DNA from: Vibrio hepatarius | GTDB lineage: Bacteria; Pseudomonadota; Gammaproteobacteria; Enterobacterales; Vibrionaceae | Length of the DNA: 64,000 nt | Assembly (NCBI RefSeq): GCF_018860525.1 | Contig: NZ_JAHKPM010000045.1 | Coordinates: forward strand, 37,475-101,474 | Reading direction: 5' to 3' | Shown here: positions 8,801 to 17,608 of the stretch, one piece after another | How the letters are laid out: each line of letters starts with the position of its first letter | Position numbering within the stretch: position 1 is the stretch's first letter | Program-made: the position numbers and the translations under genes | Notes under the pieces: model-generated | What the model was told of the DNA's origin: nothing | Seen by the model: only the letters and a program-made list of their open reading frames with translations | Databases searched by the model: none

Positions 8801-9241
8801 TTAATCTTCTAGCGGGCCTACGTAGATTTGCTGGCGCATTGTTATTGTGCGAGCAAATACCCCCAACTCTGGGGCAAATTTACTTGGCAGATTAGACACC
8901 AATTCTGCATCTTCATGATTAAAGTCATCACTAAAGAACTGATTGCAAATTTCTCGCTCAATACGGCAAGAAGCATCCAACGCTTCTAGATCAAACTCAT
9001 CAACTGAGGTAGGCACTTCAATCATAATGCGTAGCTCAATTCGATGTTGAGATCGCTCTTCATTGCTCAAATGGTTAAAGGGATCGCTTTCTCCCACCTG
9101 GTAAGTGAAAGTGACATCGGTTAGCTCATTCGCTACACGCTTGTAGATAGATTCAATCTTAATACCCATCTTATGTTCAAGGTGCTTGATGACAATTTTC
9201 ACCCACTCACGCGGCTTTCGATAATACGGTTCTGAACTCAC
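8801..9241 (-). CDS. Phage neck/tail protein, unknown family
   Basis: 146 residues starting at GTG 9241 with an AGGAG site ten bases upstream. The N-terminus overlaps the gpZ-like gene by 35 bases. It sits between gpZ-like and gpV, where P2-type phages encode tail completion proteins. Mixed alpha/beta with a FTYQVGESDPFNHLS segment and an RIEREICNQFF helix. A tail terminator/completion role fits position and size but I see no diagnostic motif. Confidence 0.65.
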   Translation of the reverse strand: MSSEPYYRKPREWVKIVIKHLEHKMGIKIESIYKRVANELTDVTFTYQVGESDPFNHLSNEERSQHRIELRIMIEVPTSVDEFDLEALDASCRIEREICNQFFSDDFNHEDAELVSNLPSKFAPELGVFARTITMRQQIYVGPLED

Positions 9242-9734
9242 GACTGAAAAACTCCTGAAACTTGCGGTTTATCTCTGGTATATAGAAACCTAAGGTGTGC
9301 TCAACGTCTTGCGAGATATCCTCTTTCACTAATTCAATGTCAGACCGAGCACTACTTTTACGACGCCACACTAATAGCTCTCCGCTGTCCATTGGTGAGA
9401 TAAATGCACCTTCGTAAAAATGGCTACCAACTCGAACACCCTTTCTATTTTGCATAGGCATTCCGATCCGGTGAACAGCGATGTCATCCATGCCGATCCA
9501 CAATTTGGATACTCGACCGTTCTTGTACATACGAAAGCGAGATTGCAACGCCTTGTTGCTTACCTTTAACTCATAACCCAGCTCTGCTTTAACCACCGTT
9601 CTCAGCCACATATTTGTCGCTCTAGCCGCTCGCTGAACAACTTGCGGTAGCTCTTTTTCGAATGCAGCGTATTGCTGAATAAAATCGGTATCGAGCAGTG
9701 CGCGGTTAGTATTAGTCAAACTCTGAGTAACCAT
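9207..9734 (-). CDS. Minor tail protein Z-like
   Basis: 175 residues. The helical N-terminus (ELPQVVQRAARATNMWLRTVV), the basic VSNKALQSRFRMYKNGRVSKLW segment and the GVRVGSHFYEGAFIS motif resemble lambda gpZ/HK97 gp10-type neck proteins that join tail to head. The AAGGAT ribosome site upstream of the ATG at 9734 is good. It overlaps both neighbours. Confidence 0.7.
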   Translation of the reverse strand: MVTQSLTNTNRALLDTDFIQQYAAFEKELPQVVQRAARATNMWLRTVVKAELGYELKVSNKALQSRFRMYKNGRVSKLWIGMDDIAVHRIGMPMQNRKGVRVGSHFYEGAFISPMDSGELLVWRRKSSARSDIELVKEDISQDVEHTLGFYIPEINRKFQEFFSREFRTVLSKAA

Positions 9735-10044
9735 TAGATGATCCTTTCACACTGATCACTAAGGTATATTCATTGGTGATTTGGCTAGATTTAGAATGCT
9801 TCTCTAGAGGCGCTTCATACACCAGAGAATAAGTTTTACCTTCGTATTGCATCGAGCAGTTCTCAGGCAAGGTCTGGTGAGTAAGCAGGCACCTAACAAT
9901 ATGATCGCCTTTTTGCTGCTTTTTCACGTATCCCGTCACCTTTATTGGTGAACCATCACTCACAAACACCTGTTGAGGCGAGCTAAAGCAATCAGCAATG
10001 GATGCCCGAACAAGTGTCCGAGCATTATCAAAAAAGCTACTCAT
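9712..10044 (-). CDS. Head-tail joining protein, gpFII-like position
   Basis: 110 residues from ATG 10044; a TTG at 10053 is an alternative. It is a small beta-rich protein (VFVSDGSPIKVTGYVKKQQKGD, YSLVYEAPLEKHSKSSQ) located between the decoration protein and the gpZ-like protein. This is the slot of lambda gpFII, which completes the head for tail attachment. Identity is inferred from order and size. The start overlaps the stop of the decoration gene. Confidence 0.55.
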   Translation of the reverse strand: MSSFFDNARTLVRASIADCFSSPQQVFVSDGSPIKVTGYVKKQQKGDHIVRCLLTHQTLPENCSMQYEGKTYSLVYEAPLEKHSKSSQITNEYTLVISVKGSSNGYSEFD

Positions 10045-10045
10045 T

Positions 10046-10378
10046 TTAAGCAACCAGTTGGGTGATTACCTCACCTGTAAGCAATACACCGCCATCAATG
10101 AACACACCAATGGGTTGTTCTACTTCCCCTTCTATGGCTGGCTTCGTTTTGGTGAATGATCCAGCTTCAAGATATGCAGGTTCACAACCAAACGATGGCG
10201 AGTCACCTTCTTTGATTGGCCCATCGTAAAAGCCTTTATAAGTACAAGTGACCACTTCACCAACTTCAGCTTTAAAGCTTGGTACAACAACCAGTGCCCC
10301 AACGAGTACAGGCACATCTTTCACAAAACCACCTGCCGGAGCCACAACAGCAATTTTTTTACCTTCTGCAATCTGCAT
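10046..10378 (-). CDS. Capsid decoration/cement protein (DUF2190-like)
   Basis: 110 residues from ATG 10378 with an AGAGAGATT ribosome site; an upstream start would read through a terminator. Composition is typical of the DUF2190 cement family: a beta barrel rich in G and V with KKIAVVAPAGGFVKDVPVLV and AEVGEVVTCTYKGFYD. The protein coats and stabilises the expanded capsid. It immediately follows the major capsid gene, as in other phages. Confidence 0.7.
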   Translation of the reverse strand: MQIAEGKKIAVVAPAGGFVKDVPVLVGALVVVPSFKAEVGEVVTCTYKGFYDGPIKEGDSPSFGCEPAYLEAGSFTKTKPAIEGEVEQPIGVFIDGGVLLTGEVITQLVA

Positions 10379-10407
10379 AGGAATCTCTCTGAATTTTGTA
10401 ATGACAA

Positions 10408-10434
10408 ACAAAAAGAGAGCACCTAAGTACTCTC
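10408..10434 (-). terminator. Intrinsic terminator after major capsid gene
   Basis: 8-bp stem GAGAGTAC / GTGCTCTC (one G-U pair) with a TTAG loop, followed by TTTTTGTTTG on the minus strand. It is placed between the capsid fusion gene and the decoration gene. Confidence 0.75.
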
Positions 10435-10455
10435 TTCGATTAGAACTTCCAGCAA

Positions 10456-12612
10456 CTATCTAGCAGCAGCGAAAGTCGCTTTCGCAATACCACGACGGTC
10501 CAACACCTTAGAGGTGATGTCGTAAGTAATACGGAACTTGGCACCGTCACTACTCCAACCATCGCCCGTTTCAAGCCAAGGGTCTTGCTGACCGTCTAAA
10601 AAGCCCATTAACACGGTGTCAAAATCTTTACCTGTCAGACCAATCGCACCATTGATTGAGTTAACACGGGCCGTTTCAATGACCTTACCAAACTTCTTGT
10701 AGGCTGCATTGAATGTATCCGGCTTGCTTGCGGTATTCAACACAGCTTCAAGTATGGATGCATGGTCTGGACTCGCAACAAGAATTTGCCCGCGAAGGTC
10801 GAGAGGGTCGCCCTCTTTTTTGCCTTCAAGTGGGGTAGTAGTCGCAGTTGCAAAGACCTTATGTAACTCCATAATTAATTCTTCGTATTTACCTGCTGTA
10901 ACACCTTCGACTAAGTTACCCCATTCACCTAGTACCTTCTTCGCAAAAACTGATTTACTATCACCCATCTGACCACTGAGAATGGCGTTAAACATCAGCT
11001 TATCTGCTAGACGATATCCCGCTTGCATAAACTTACGTGGTACTTTCGAGATAAGGCCAATCTCATCATTAATGATGAACTGACGAGTAAACTTAATTTC
11101 ACGTCCAAACGTCGCAAGCTGAATACGCTCACCGCTACCTTTTAAAATCGCTTCTTTGTATTCACCGTCTTCACCAACGTTCATCAGGTCTGGCGCATCG
11201 TTCACCATGGTCAGTTCGGTTTCACGGAAGTCTGGCAAGTCTTCAACGTTCGCTAATTCACGCCATAGAGGTGAGCTGGCTTCACGCTCATCACGCATAA
11301 CAGTCCGAACAGACTCAGTGACGATTTCACTAAAGTCTTGAGTGTTCATCGCTCGGTTGACCAATTCGTTTTTGGTCATGGCACTACGAGCATTTACACC
11401 AAGGGATGCACGCGCCATGTTAAGCAAAGATTCATGCCCAAAGCTGTTGTCTTTTTCTAGTTTACCCACTCCACAACGTGCATTGAGTGCATTTTGCAGT
11501 TCATCTTTTACGTGGTTGCCGTTGCCTGTATGGATTTGCGTTGGTGTAATGCCGTTCGCTCCACCATCAGCGCTTTGTTGGCCGATGATATTCATGAGAC
11601 TTTGCGACGCATTTTCCATCGTAAAATTAGGATCGTTTAGAACCTTAGTGGTTTGCTCTTCACTTAAGTTGAGCGTATTGCAGAGATTCTGCAGATTCTC
11701 ACGGTCGTTGTTCATATTACTGAGAATACGAGCGGAGGCCATTTCAACAGTGCAGTCCATGTCTTCAAGCATGGTGTTCATCAGTTCGCTTTTAACACCA
11801 TGCTTGTTACACAATGTGCGAATCGCTTGTTGACGTTGGTTCTCTGCCTTTACAGCATTGATTAGTTCATTTGGTTTCGGCATGTCGCTTACCTGTTCAG
11901 ATTGGGTTGATTCTGGTTGAAAGTGTTCGGCAGGTGCCGTTTTGTTGGATGGCAATTCTGGCTTACCAAACGTGATGCAATTCAATAGGGATTCTGGCGC
12001 GTTTTTGAACTTGGCGATTTCACTGGCGTCTGATTCTTTAAAGCAGTTGGTCAGATCGACAGAGTCAATGACCTTATCAATCAGCCCCCACTCCAAAGCC
12101 TGTTGCGCGGTGAACCATGTTTCTTGAGCCATTGCTGCGAGAACATCTTCTAGATGCCTCCCGCTTCGTTCCACGTAGGCACTAGAGACCGTCGTTTTCG
12201 CATTTTTGACTTGAGTTAATGCGCTCTCAATCTCGTCCTCTTCTCCCCATGCACCAATACTTGGGTTATGAATCATAAACGTTGAGTTTTCTGGCATATG
12301 AATTTCATCACAAGCCATCAACATGTAAGTGGCGATTGACGCAGCTAGGCCATCAACAACACCGATCGTTTTGCCTTTGTGAGCTTTGATGACATTGAAC
12401 ATCGCTAAGCCTTCATAGACACTGCCACCGTAGCTTTGAACACGCATCATCAAATCTTTGTCGCCAATTTGTTGAAGTGCTTTCACCAAATCAATCGCTT
12501 CGATGTCCCAGCCACCTATATCACCGTATATATAAAGCTGGGCGGTTTTATCTGAAGCTTCATTCTTTAACGTATACCAACTCTTGGTTGGCGTTGGCAC
12601 TTGTTTAGGCAT
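10456..12612 (-). CDS. ClpP-like prohead protease fused to major capsid protein
   Basis: 718 residues from ATG 12612; an upstream start would lie inside the portal gene. Residues 1-220 are a ClpP/S49-type protease fold: MRVQSYGGSVYEGLAMF, the nucleophile in VDGLAASIATY and the His in MIHNPS. Residues 230-390 are a charged, Asn/Gln-rich linker/scaffold-like region. Residues 400-718 are a Mu/HK97-type major capsid domain (SRQFIINDE-like KFTRQFIINDEIGLISKVPR, then ILVASPDHASILEAVL). Such fusions are known in some lambda- and P2-like prophages. The protease presumably releases the capsid part during prohead maturation. The ATG lies inside the portal's last codons. Confidence 0.85.
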   Translation of the reverse strand: MPKQVPTPTKSWYTLKNEASDKTAQLYIYGDIGGWDIEAIDLVKALQQIGDKDLMMRVQSYGGSVYEGLAMFNVIKAHKGKTIGVVDGLAASIATYMLMACDEIHMPENSTFMIHNPSIGAWGEEDEIESALTQVKNAKTTVSSAYVERSGRHLEDVLAAMAQETWFTAQQALEWGLIDKVIDSVDLTNCFKESDASEIAKFKNAPESLLNCITFGKPELPSNKTAPAEHFQPESTQSEQVSDMPKPNELINAVKAENQRQQAIRTLCNKHGVKSELMNTMLEDMDCTVEMASARILSNMNNDRENLQNLCNTLNLSEEQTTKVLNDPNFTMENASQSLMNIIGQQSADGGANGITPTQIHTGNGNHVKDELQNALNARCGVGKLEKDNSFGHESLLNMARASLGVNARSAMTKNELVNRAMNTQDFSEIVTESVRTVMRDEREASSPLWRELANVEDLPDFRETELTMVNDAPDLMNVGEDGEYKEAILKGSGERIQLATFGREIKFTRQFIINDEIGLISKVPRKFMQAGYRLADKLMFNAILSGQMGDSKSVFAKKVLGEWGNLVEGVTAGKYEELIMELHKVFATATTTPLEGKKEGDPLDLRGQILVASPDHASILEAVLNTASKPDTFNAAYKKFGKVIETARVNSINGAIGLTGKDFDTVLMGFLDGQQDPWLETGDGWSSDGAKFRITYDITSKVLDRRGIAKATFAAAR

Positions 12613-14092
12613 TAAATGTTCCCTCACCTTTGGAGTTGGTTTGAACTTTATCCGCAAGGTTATGAGCAGGGTCCGAGGTGCTAACGATGCCATCGTTATT
12701 CATTTGCTCTCGTTCTGCTTTAATTTCCTTGCGAGTAGATAATGGATTGATGTTGCGCTCACGCTGAGAATGACTGAGTGAAACCAGACCTAAACGAGTG
12801 CCTTTCTCGATGCCCGTCATCTCTTTCGCAGGATCTATCCACGGCATAACTGGCGCTTGATAGATAGCGTTGAGCACGCTCGCTGGGTCAACACTGTTAG
12901 GAATACGCAGTTCACCATTAAATATCGCCATCGTTAATCCTTGGCGATACTGAGGACGAGTCCAATTCAGTACGAACTTACGTTGCAATACGCGATAGCG
13001 CCCAAACGAATCAACCAGTTCTTGTCGTTGCGATGAGTAGTTACCGTCATATTCGCGTGTTACTGAAGAGTTATTCACCCCTGCAGCGCCACTCACTAAA
13101 CGTTGCTGACTACTTCGAAACGGAGAACTCATTGCCTCTTTACGGTTTGATTCGACAATCCCTGCATCTTCACCACGGCTCAACTCAAACGAGTTACCCA
13201 TTCCAAGGAAGATATCCCCACCACGATCAAAATCGTCACCATCTGGCGTATTGACGTCTCGTTTGATGAAATAAGCAAAACGAGAAGCAATCTCTGCGCT
13301 GACCATTTCAGAGTGATCGTAACTTTCTAAGCGACCAATCAGGTCAAGTGATGAGTGGAGCAAAGAGATACCGCGATTTTGGTGCAATCGACGAGTAAAC
13401 TTGAGGTGGCACATATACTCTGCACCCACCTCAGAAAACTCAAAGCCCTTTGAGTTACGCTGGATTAAATAGCTTATCGCCTGACCAAGCGCATTACGTT
13501 TAATGCCCTCGATGATCCCGCCTTCTTCTTCCGTAATATGGCGAGGGATATAGTCAGGTTCGAACGGTTGAATAGCAAAAGGCGTTTCACCTGGATAAGT
13601 AATATCACGGTGCTTTCCTAAATACATTCGCCCAAACACTTCACCATCTCGTAACCATGTTCGACAGGCCAGTAGCTCTGTTTCACTTCGGGATGTCTCT
13701 GCATCAATGTTCTGACTAAGAGAATGCTGCTCATGCCAACGGGCAATTTCTTGTGCAAACTCGATATGTACGTTGCCATCAAGATCAAGCGGTTGTGGCT
13801 CAACCATGATCCCGTTAGGCCCCACTACATTCGCGCACAACTCATCAAGAATCGCAGTCACAAACGGGTTGTTTTCATCCCCGTCTCGCGCTCGCTGCGC
13901 AATGGCTTTTGCTCCCTTATTTAGCTGATTCGGAGTCTCTTTGGAAAAGCCTCGCTTTTGTTTAGTTTTAGGGTCAGTAGGCAGTGAAGCTCTGTACTTG
14001 TTTAGCAAACTTCGGTCATACAACCGCTTTAAGCCTTGTTCTGGGCTAAATACGGCAACAATGCGGTCAACAACATTTAATGGACTATTCAA
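12605..14092 (-). CDS. Portal protein (lambda gpB-type)
   Basis: 495 residues. I place the start at TTG 14092 because GGAGG lies seven bases upstream, inside the end of the gpW-like gene; a GTG at 14125 would give a longer version without a good ribosome site. Lambda-type portal signatures are present: ELLACRTWLRDGEVFGRMY, YMCHLKFTRRLHQNRGISLL and GRYRVLQRKFVLNWTRPQY. The dodecameric portal is the DNA entry channel and packaging motor dock. It is coupled to its neighbours on both sides. Confidence 0.85.
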   Translation of the reverse strand: MNSPLNVVDRIVAVFSPEQGLKRLYDRSLLNKYRASLPTDPKTKQKRGFSKETPNQLNKGAKAIAQRARDGDENNPFVTAILDELCANVVGPNGIMVEPQPLDLDGNVHIEFAQEIARWHEQHSLSQNIDAETSRSETELLACRTWLRDGEVFGRMYLGKHRDITYPGETPFAIQPFEPDYIPRHITEEEGGIIEGIKRNALGQAISYLIQRNSKGFEFSEVGAEYMCHLKFTRRLHQNRGISLLHSSLDLIGRLESYDHSEMVSAEIASRFAYFIKRDVNTPDGDDFDRGGDIFLGMGNSFELSRGEDAGIVESNRKEAMSSPFRSSQQRLVSGAAGVNNSSVTREYDGNYSSQRQELVDSFGRYRVLQRKFVLNWTRPQYRQGLTMAIFNGELRIPNSVDPASVLNAIYQAPVMPWIDPAKEMTGIEKGTRLGLVSLSHSQRERNINPLSTRKEIKAEREQMNNDGIVSTSDPAHNLADKVQTNSKGEGTFNA

Positions 14093-14291
14093 GGTAGTTC
14101 CTCCGTACCACACTGCGTTTTTCACTTACAATCAATCGCTGCAAACGCTCTATTTCACCGCGAACAGTACTGAGGTTAGCAAGAGTAAGCTTTTCTCCCT
14201 CTGCCGTTTCGACTGACTGTTGCATTAAGATTTTCTGTTCAGCAGCTAAATACCATGCAAGGCGTTCCCGATTGGTTACTATTGGTGTCAT
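14085..14291 (-). CDS. Head-tail joining protein gpW-like
   Basis: 68 residues, the exact size class of lambda gpW, lying between terminase large subunit and portal as in lambda. It is helical: ERLAWYLAAEQKILM then a charged central part, and a basic C-terminus VVRRNYLE. The stop overlaps the portal's TTG start, and the start overlaps the terminase stop. Confidence 0.75.
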   Translation of the reverse strand: MTPIVTNRERLAWYLAAEQKILMQQSVETAEGEKLTLANLSTVRGEIERLQRLIVSEKRSVVRRNYLE

Positions 14292-16378
14292 CCGTAAATG
14301 CCTCTTGAATGGTTGTATCGGCGCTTTGGTTTGCGCTCGAATTCGGGTTTAACATCGGCGTCTACCACATTACTATTTAGTTGCCACTCGGTAGCCCAAT
14401 GAGGTGGCTTTGACCAGTCGATATCATCACCCCCTAAGTAGTGCATACCTGCTTCTGCATAAGAGCAAAGGTCTGTGGTTTCGTTGGCCGTGTTCGCTAG
14501 ACACTCCCAATCACCTTTGTCATTGATAAACTCAGCAGTGAGTTCTTCGTACCACTCGCGGCTTGCCCATTTGGGTAAGTGGAAGTAACGAGAGCCGAAC
14601 TCTAAACGAGAGTAGCTGGCAGCCACGCGGTTCTTTAATCGGTTAGTGTGGAGCAGAAGTAAAGGTACTTCACCATGCGCGATCTTACTGCGCTTATCTG
14701 GACGGGTTTCTTTTACTAGCTTGTCGATGTCTCGACTTGCTCCCTTAACCACGCGAAACAGGTGCGCCAAGCTCTTAGGCTTTAAGCTGTTGTAAAACTG
14801 ATAGGCCTGATCGGTTACTGACGTTTTCTTCCCGTCTTTCTTATCACCGCTACCACCTGAGTCACATAGGGTAAGCACTGGCTTCATGACACGGCCAGAG
14901 CCATCTCCTAGTGGGTAAGTCTTTTTAATGACTTGCTCAATGAGCAATTCCCAATCTTCTGCATACACTGCAGGGTTCAAACGTTCATTGTTGCGGTTTG
15001 AGTTGGTTAGAATTTCAAAACGATCAATGACCCAACGCTGTAAACCTTCACCATAGACTTGAGCTTGAACCACAAAACGAGCATTCTTTTTACCGCCTTG
15101 CACGTCAATACTCATAATTAGGAATCGACCATCTTTAGGAATAACAGCGCGAGGGTAATCCACCGATTTTTCCATCAACTCATGAGCACCAAAATCATTG
15201 CTTTCGGTTTGGAGAATGTAAGGCCTACCAACGTCAACGTTGTAGAAGGACATTAGCTTATTCTCATCCCCCGTTTCTTCAAACTGCCTTTGTGCCGCGA
15301 GATACAGACGAACAAGCTCGTCCCAACTTTGGTAAGTCGCTACCACACCCTCAAACCAGAATGTCGCCCATTTGGACTTCCTTATCTGGCTCTCATCAGT
15401 CACTTCTTTGCCATATTGATCAATAGCGCCTTCTCGGAACCATCGACCTTCTAGATTTTTATCTTGTTTCTGCTCTTCACGGATAACATGAATACACCGC
15501 GGGCATTTCACATGCGCTGTTTTTGAAATGTCAATGTCGTTTTCTAGTGAATCGTCCCAGTGCAGAGTTTCAAACACAGGCATAAACCAGTGATCACAAT
15601 CACCACACCACCAATAAAAGCGGCGGCGATCGCCTTGATTATAGATCTCCGCAATACCACCGCATGGTTGCGACTGGTGTGCGCCCAACTGTTCATCAGG
15701 AATGGGGGATTTGACTAATCGTCCAGGTGAACTCTCTGCCATTGTCATGCCAGAAGATTTAGCATTTTGAACACGCTTGCGCATCAGCGAGAATTTATCA
15801 CCCTCTTGCCCTATTCCGTCATCATCACGGTCATAGTCAGAGCAAGCAACATAGCGATAGGTTTCGGCTGATAAACTGGTTTCGGTTGCTGAATCTAGGT
15901 TAAGGTTCATCCTATTAAGAAAGTGCTTATAAGTCAGCGTATCGTCTGACTTTCGCCCCGTTCTTAACTGAGCAATCCCTTTAGTAGCAGCAAAACAACG
16001 AGCAAGGTCTTTCTTTGCCATGCTCTCTGCTTTCTTCTTGGTGGAGTAGATCAGCAGCATATCACCAGGGGATTGGGTAAGTGCGTAATTGATCCAACCT
16101 TCTACCAGTGCTTTGGTTTTTCCGCTCCGCGCAGGTCCCATCAAACCGACAACATCATAGATTCGACGCGGTAAGCTATTCATGGGTTCGCACATATAGG
16201 GAACTTGGCTGGACAGGAACTTGGTCACATCTGTACCGTTAGATATCCACAAGTCTTCGTCTGCTGCTTCAACTGGGGTTTTGTCTTCTGGCCTACACAA
16301 GTAAGCCAATTTCCGGCGAATAACTGCAGCATCAGCAAATTTTACCCCTAAACAATCATCAAACTTGTTCAAGCTCAT
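14288..16378 (-). CDS. Terminase large subunit (lambda gpA-type)
   Basis: 696 residues. The ATPase domain has the Walker-A-like GPARSGKTKALVEG near residue 80 and a Walker-B-like region with YRYVACSDYDRDDDG. A zinc-ribbon-like insertion has WWCGDCDHWFMPVF and HVKCPRCIHV (CxxC pairs). The nuclease domain starts at FLIMSIDVQGGKKNARF (catalytic Asp) with LCDSGGSGDKK further on. GpA-type terminases cut at cos sites. It overlaps terminase small subunit by 20 bases. Confidence 0.9.
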   Translation of the reverse strand: MSLNKFDDCLGVKFADAAVIRRKLAYLCRPEDKTPVEAADEDLWISNGTDVTKFLSSQVPYMCEPMNSLPRRIYDVVGLMGPARSGKTKALVEGWINYALTQSPGDMLLIYSTKKKAESMAKKDLARCFAATKGIAQLRTGRKSDDTLTYKHFLNRMNLNLDSATETSLSAETYRYVACSDYDRDDDGIGQEGDKFSLMRKRVQNAKSSGMTMAESSPGRLVKSPIPDEQLGAHQSQPCGGIAEIYNQGDRRRFYWWCGDCDHWFMPVFETLHWDDSLENDIDISKTAHVKCPRCIHVIREEQKQDKNLEGRWFREGAIDQYGKEVTDESQIRKSKWATFWFEGVVATYQSWDELVRLYLAAQRQFEETGDENKLMSFYNVDVGRPYILQTESNDFGAHELMEKSVDYPRAVIPKDGRFLIMSIDVQGGKKNARFVVQAQVYGEGLQRWVIDRFEILTNSNRNNERLNPAVYAEDWELLIEQVIKKTYPLGDGSGRVMKPVLTLCDSGGSGDKKDGKKTSVTDQAYQFYNSLKPKSLAHLFRVVKGASRDIDKLVKETRPDKRSKIAHGEVPLLLLHTNRLKNRVAASYSRLEFGSRYFHLPKWASREWYEELTAEFINDKGDWECLANTANETTDLCSYAEAGMHYLGGDDIDWSKPPHWATEWQLNSNVVDADVKPEFERKPKRRYNHSRGIYG

Positions 16379-16829
16379 CCGTTACCGCCTGTAGATCAAA
16401 ATTAAATAGTCGTTCTAGTTCTTCAAGTTGCTGTGGCGTTATCGTGGAAACAGCGGTTTCTACCCTTGTAATTGCAGTCGTTTTAAACCTTTTGATAGCC
16501 GTTATGCACCGACCTAACTCACTCTCATAATCCGTAACATCAACAACTTCTTCAGTGTCTTTCATAAACTTGAGCTTTTCGCCTTGCGCTTGGATATAAG
16601 CGCGAAACTCAGCGGCGGTTTTGAAACCCATAAGATCTGGTGCATCAGACTCTTTGCGTGGAGCTTGAACTAAATAAGGCATCACCTGAACAAGATCATA
16701 AAGTGGCGTTTGACCTTTGTAGGCCAATGGCTCTATGCCTGCTGCTTTGAGCTTTTTGCGAATGGTAGAACGATGATAGCCAAATACCTCTAGCTCAGTC
16801 AGATTCCAGAGGCGCTTTTCATTATTCAT
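16359..16829 (-). CDS. Terminase small subunit (Nu1/DUF1441-like)
   Basis: 156 residues from ATG 16829. The N-terminal winged helix-turn-helix reads LWNLTELEVFGYHRSTIRKK and recognises packaging DNA. A linker LYDLVQVMPYLVQAPRKE and a C-terminal helical dimerisation/large-subunit-binding region follow. The DUF1441 family is a known Nu1 relative. A longer ORF exists from 16880, but the ATG at 16829 begins right before the conserved HTH and has AGGGG upstream. Confidence 0.8.
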   Translation of the reverse strand: MNNEKRLWNLTELEVFGYHRSTIRKKLKAAGIEPLAYKGQTPLYDLVQVMPYLVQAPRKESDAPDLMGFKTAAEFRAYIQAQGEKLKFMKDTEEVVDVTDYESELGRCITAIKRFKTTAITRVETAVSTITPQQLEELERLFNFDLQAVTDELEQV

Positions 16830-17346
16830 AATGACCCCTGAACTGGTTAAATTTGGTTGTCTCGTCTCTCCGAGTGTCACGCCTTTTTCGCCTGAGCTTG
16901 ACGTTAGCCGTAATGAGGGGATTTCGCCCTTGGCTTGTTTCTTTTTGACTTTTTCTGTGCGCTCACATGTAAGGAGTAAGCAACGGGTCAGGTTACTTCA
17001 TGGTTATAGCTAACATAGAGAAACAGCGAGAAACCAACGCTTGCCTAGATAGGCGTAGGAATAGGGTCACCACTTTGGGCACTGCTGTTAAATGGCCGAA
17101 GCCTGGCAATGCTCGACGGCATCGCAAAGTCACTAGCACTGACTGCCCAAGTGGTGATTATTGTTGCTTTATTAATGGCTCTCGTTCGAAAGCCATTTGT
17201 AAAACATCGTGTCTTGAAGCTACTTATGCCTTAAAGGGTTGCTAGCCCTACCTCATCCCTGCCTATTGGCTACATGCGGGATACGTTGCAATCACATGCT
17301 GACGCTAACTGATAACAAGTGCGGTCAGTAAAACACTCGAAGTGAT
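16830..17346. other. Gene-free 0.5 kb between lysis and packaging genes; candidate cos region
   Basis: No supportable gene on either strand. The stretch contains an imperfect long-range inverted repeat, TCACCACTTTGGGCA near 17069-17083 against TGCCCAAGTGGTGA near 17143-17156, and two smaller dyads (ATGGCT/AGCCAT around 17174-17195; AGGG/CCCT around 17234-17250). In lambda and relatives cos lies exactly here, just upstream of the small terminase gene. A plus-strand 81-codon frame at 17000 looks accidental. The cos assignment is an inference from position and terminase type. Confidence 0.4.
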
Positions 17347-17529
17347 TTACATCGCTTCTAACTGAGCCCGGAGCTCAGCGAGGCGAATTGCGCTATCTTT
17401 GTCCAAACAAACACCACCATCACTCAGATCTATCACGTTTAGATTCTGAGGCCAGCTCGGCAAAGGTCTTATCGGACTTGAGCACGCCGTCATCAGAATT
17501 AGCGATAGCAGCAGCAGGATCATCCGCAT
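17347..17529 (-). CDS. Small outer-membrane lipoprotein, Rz1-like o-spanin candidate
   Basis: 60 residues with a clear lipoprotein signal, MRMILLLLSLILMTAC, cleavage before Cys16, followed by SSPIRPLPSWPQN, a proline-rich start typical of Rz1. It begins inside the upstream gene in another frame (overlap 17420-17529), as Rz1 is nested in Rz. The C-terminus has a short helix ending RAQLEAM. Outer spanins link to an inner-membrane spanin to fuse membranes at the end of lysis. Confidence 0.65.
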   Translation of the reverse strand: MRMILLLLSLILMTACSSPIRPLPSWPQNLNVIDLSDGGVCLDKDSAIRLAELRAQLEAM

Positions 17530-17608
17530 ACTCTTTGGCCTTTTTTCGGTTTAACAGGTTAAGAGCTGCTGCAAAGAACCTTGCTAGCACCTCGGCTGCA
17601 CGATTCAT
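17420..17608 (-). CDS. Small lysis-cassette protein overlapping the lipoprotein gene
   Basis: 62 residues, N-terminal amphipathic helix MNRAAEVLARFFAAALNLL followed by a charged tail ending ELASESKRDRSE. It begins one base after the stop of the holin-like gene and encloses the start of the lipoprotein gene in a second frame. By position it could be an inner spanin partner, but it lacks a clear transmembrane segment of Rz type. Function unknown. Confidence 0.55.
   Translation of the reverse strand: MNRAAEVLARFFAAALNLLNRKKAKEYADDPAAAIANSDDGVLKSDKTFAELASESKRDRSE

Noticed and set aside
11342..11833. Plus-strand frame of 163 codons opposite the capsid fusion
   Set aside because: Antisense shadow; Cys/Ser/Leu-rich composition typical of reverse frames.
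17174..17195. ATGGCT...AGCCAT stem with GTTCGAA in the loop as a tRNA T-arm
   Set aside because: Stem and loop sizes are wrong and no acceptor or anticodon arms surround it.
17000..17245. Plus-strand frame of 81 codons in the gap before terminase
   Set aside because: Weak ribosome site, composition unlike a protein, on the opposite strand to all late genes and lying across the inverted repeats.
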